From: Pelecanus crispus
Taxonomy: Eukaryota; Chordata; Aves; Pelecaniformes; Pelecanidae
Assembly: GCF_030463565.1 (NCBI RefSeq)
Contig: NC_134675.1
Location: forward strand, 21,473,862-21,537,861
Length of the DNA stretch: 64,000 bases
Direction of reading: 5' to 3'
A program made the position numbers and the translations under genes. This document shows positions 61,742 through 64,000 of the stretch, in pieces. Position 1 is the stretch's first letter. Each line of letters starts with the position of its first letter. The notes beneath the pieces were generated by a model that saw only the letters and a program-made list of their open reading frames with translations, had not been told where the DNA came from and did no database searches.

Positions 61742-63415
61742 TACGCTGCTATCGACTGTGCTTTTACTGTACACTACAAACACAGTGCAGTGCACACTCC
61801 CTTTCAACACTCAATCTGCTGCCTGCCTCCAACTCCCAGCCCAGCTGCTGCAGGTTTGCTTGGCTGTCATCACTTCCCTTCTTGGGTGTATTTGTTTCTG
61901 ATCTTTGTGACTTGCGATCTCGGCTCTTGCCAGCTGGTGGCACCACTGCTGCAGAACAAGGAAGCCAAACCAAGACAGCACTGTGGGAATAGTTTCATAC
62001 TGGTTCTGTTGGTTCTTCCTAGCCATAGCTATACTCATCCTGTCTGCTTCTGAATGGAGGATCAGGATAGTCTTTCCCAGTGCAAGGTGGTTTCAAGGTC
62101 CAGTACATGGATTAATAAATGAAGAGATGCCAGGAACACAGTGCTTGAACTGTTTTTTGGGCAAGAGCAGCCCATTCTGTCAGAGATTGAAAGTGAGCAA
62201 GTTCACAGTGTATTAGAAAACAAGTACCTCCGTGCTTTGTCTCCCAACTTCTCAGTCCCCTCAAGCCTCCTCATCTGGAAGAACAAATGTCAGGATGGCT
62301 TCAGCCCCCTGCAAGGCTCAAGAGACCACGCAGCCAACTTGGCATTTGGGAGCTACTGATCAGCTGCTCCAAAGTACTGCCCTGCACAGAGGGTCTTACC
62401 TTTCCCTCTTCATTAAGGTGTACCACGAGCTGGGAGAGGTAAGAGAGAAGCCACGGGCCTTAAGTGCAGAACTGCGGTCAGAAGGTCAGCTTGACAGTTG
62501 CTTGGACTGTTTGTGCCAAAGACATAAACAGAGTGTGGGTCATGTTCCAGGGATGCTGAAGTCTCAACAGAAAGATTTGCAGCCCCTGTAATTGGTGCCT
62601 GTGTATTTTTTCCTGCGTTGTCAAAAGTTTCCCTGTTCCAGGGGTTTCCTCTCTCCACAGACCTGCTGCAGTGCATGTTGAACGTTAGGCACATGGACTC
62701 ATCTACAACAGAAATTTCAGAGATTCTAGACAACTGGAAAGGATGTGACTAGATTTAAGGTTGCGTTTGGGGAGACACAGCCTGGCACTGTTGCTGTAAA
62801 AGTCCTCCCCATATAGCTGCTGTATTCTAGGTAAGTATTCACCTAGGGAGCAACTGCTGAGGGCTGCTGGACACCATACAGCAACCAGGCCAGCGAGGAT
62901 GCCAGTAGAGAGCTATTAAGCTATACTGCCTTCTGATCTTGCTCTCTGATGAAACCACTTCATAAGAGACTTTTTTTTCTTCCAGGAAAGAAATTCTAGG
63001 AGTAATGATGAATTGCCATGTGTATTTATAGGAGCATCTCTTTCCTGTTAATTGCAGAAAGCCAACTTTAGCTTTTTACCAGTAAAAACAGGATTTGACT
63101 CCAAAAAATTTTCCCTGTTATCTTGGTGCATACACAGTAGGCTGCTGCTGTTGTACTTTGAGTGCATTTGGTTTTGGGGAAAGATTTTAGTCCTGCGCTC
63201 TGGGCTGCTCCACTTTGCTTAGGGGAAGGGAAACATCCAGAACTTCGATGTTCTACACAGAGCAATAGAAAGTGACTACAGGGAAAAGTCTAGCTCATAT
63301 TACATGGATTTCCTTGTCACCTTTCTTTCTCAACTGACTAACACGCTCTTGGAATAAGAAATAGTCAGAGAGGTCAAGTCATATCCCCGAATGCTGGGTT
63401 CCTGTACTCTCCAAA
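61742..63415. other. Flanking region without recognised gene
   Basis: About 1.7 kb of unique-looking DNA between the ERV and the terminal CR1. Short ORFs only; no domain, RNA gene or repeat family was recognised. Confidence 0.5.
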
Positions 63416-64000
63416 TGACAGAATAGTTGAGGTTGAAAGGGACCTTAAAGATCACCTAGTCCAGCGCCCTGCTCAAAGCAGGGTCAACTAGGGCAAGCTG
63501 CCCAGGACCATGTCCAGTCAGGTTTTGAATATCTCCAAGGATAGAGGCTCCACAACCTCTCTGGGCAACCTGTGCCAGTGTTTGACTACCTCCACAGTAA
63601 AAACATTTTATGTTTAAATGGAATTTTCTGTTTTTCAATTTGTGGGTGGTCACTGGGCACCACTGAGAAGTCTGGCTTCATCTTCTTTAGTCACTGCCAT
63701 GAGGTAAGGGACTGATAAGATCCCCCTGAGCCTTCTCTTCTCCAGGCTAAACAATCCCAGCTCTCTCAGCCTGTACCTGTACATCAGGTGCTTCAGTCCC
63801 TTAATCATCTCTGTGACCCTTCATTGGACTCCCTCCAGTATGTCCATGTCTTTCTTGTATTGTGGAGGCCAGAAGTGGACACAGCACTCCAGATGTGTCT
63901 CACCAGTGCTGAACTGACGAGAGGGGAGGAAGGATCACCTCCCTCAATCTGCTGGCAGCACTCTTCCTAATGCAGCCCAGGATGTTGTTGGTCTTTGCTG
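63416..64000 (-). mobile_element. CR1 LINE 3' part, diverged, continues past window end
   Basis: Antisense CR1: GACAGAATAGTTGAGGTTG (3' end), ACCTCTCTGGGCAACCTGTG, CTTCTCTTCTCCAGGCTAAA, TGTCCATGTCTTTCTTGTAT and GGCCAGAAGTGGACACAGCA. The reading frame is broken by indels, so this is an older copy. It runs off the right edge. Confidence 0.92.

Overview
The window is vertebrate nuclear DNA, almost certainly from a bird. It holds several CR1 LINE copies ending in the avian-type ATTCTATG tail, ERV LTRs of types common in bird genomes, and a tRNA-Ile/CR1 composite SINE. It also holds two genes, UBAP1 and DCAF12, whose human counterparts lie side by side on 9p13, a region that corresponds to the avian Z chromosome. 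The SINE resembles elements described from songbirds, so a passerine host is possible but not shown.

Left part (1-24600): the 5' end of UBAP1, transcribed leftwards. A noncoding first exon lies in a CpG-island promoter at about 24463-24600. A 41-nt second exon at 3667-3707 carries the start codon and the first 34 coding bases ([12 protein letters not shown], split after the first G of the last Gly codon). The rest of the gene is beyond the left edge. The roughly 20.7-kb first intron holds two solo LTRs of one family in opposite orientation (5587-6138 and 14465-15040), a CR1 copy with a 405-aa open RT reading frame (about 10570-11872), and a smaller CR1 tail.

Middle (24600-43500): a short bidirectional intergenic region with two separate CpG islands, then the complete DCAF12 gene on the + strand. 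Nine coding exons (26635-42424) join in phase to a 453-aa WD40 protein, a substrate receptor of CRL4 ubiquitin ligases. Its introns hold a CR1 fragment and an LTR fragment.

Right part (43500-64000): no protein-coding host gene was found. There are CR1 fragments (48255-48718 and 63416-64000) and a possible distal poly(A) site near 53140. The main feature is a gamma-like (class I) endogenous retrovirus at 55765-61737 with both LTRs, a 4-bp target duplication, a tRNA-Arg-like primer site and a polypurine tract. Its gag, pol and env are badly broken. Nested in it are a SINE, two CR1 pieces and a 566-bp solo LTR of the family seen in UBAP1 intron 1. Its LTRs differ by only four substitutions and one 3-bp indel, although the interior is badly damaged. 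That mismatch is the most interesting observation here.
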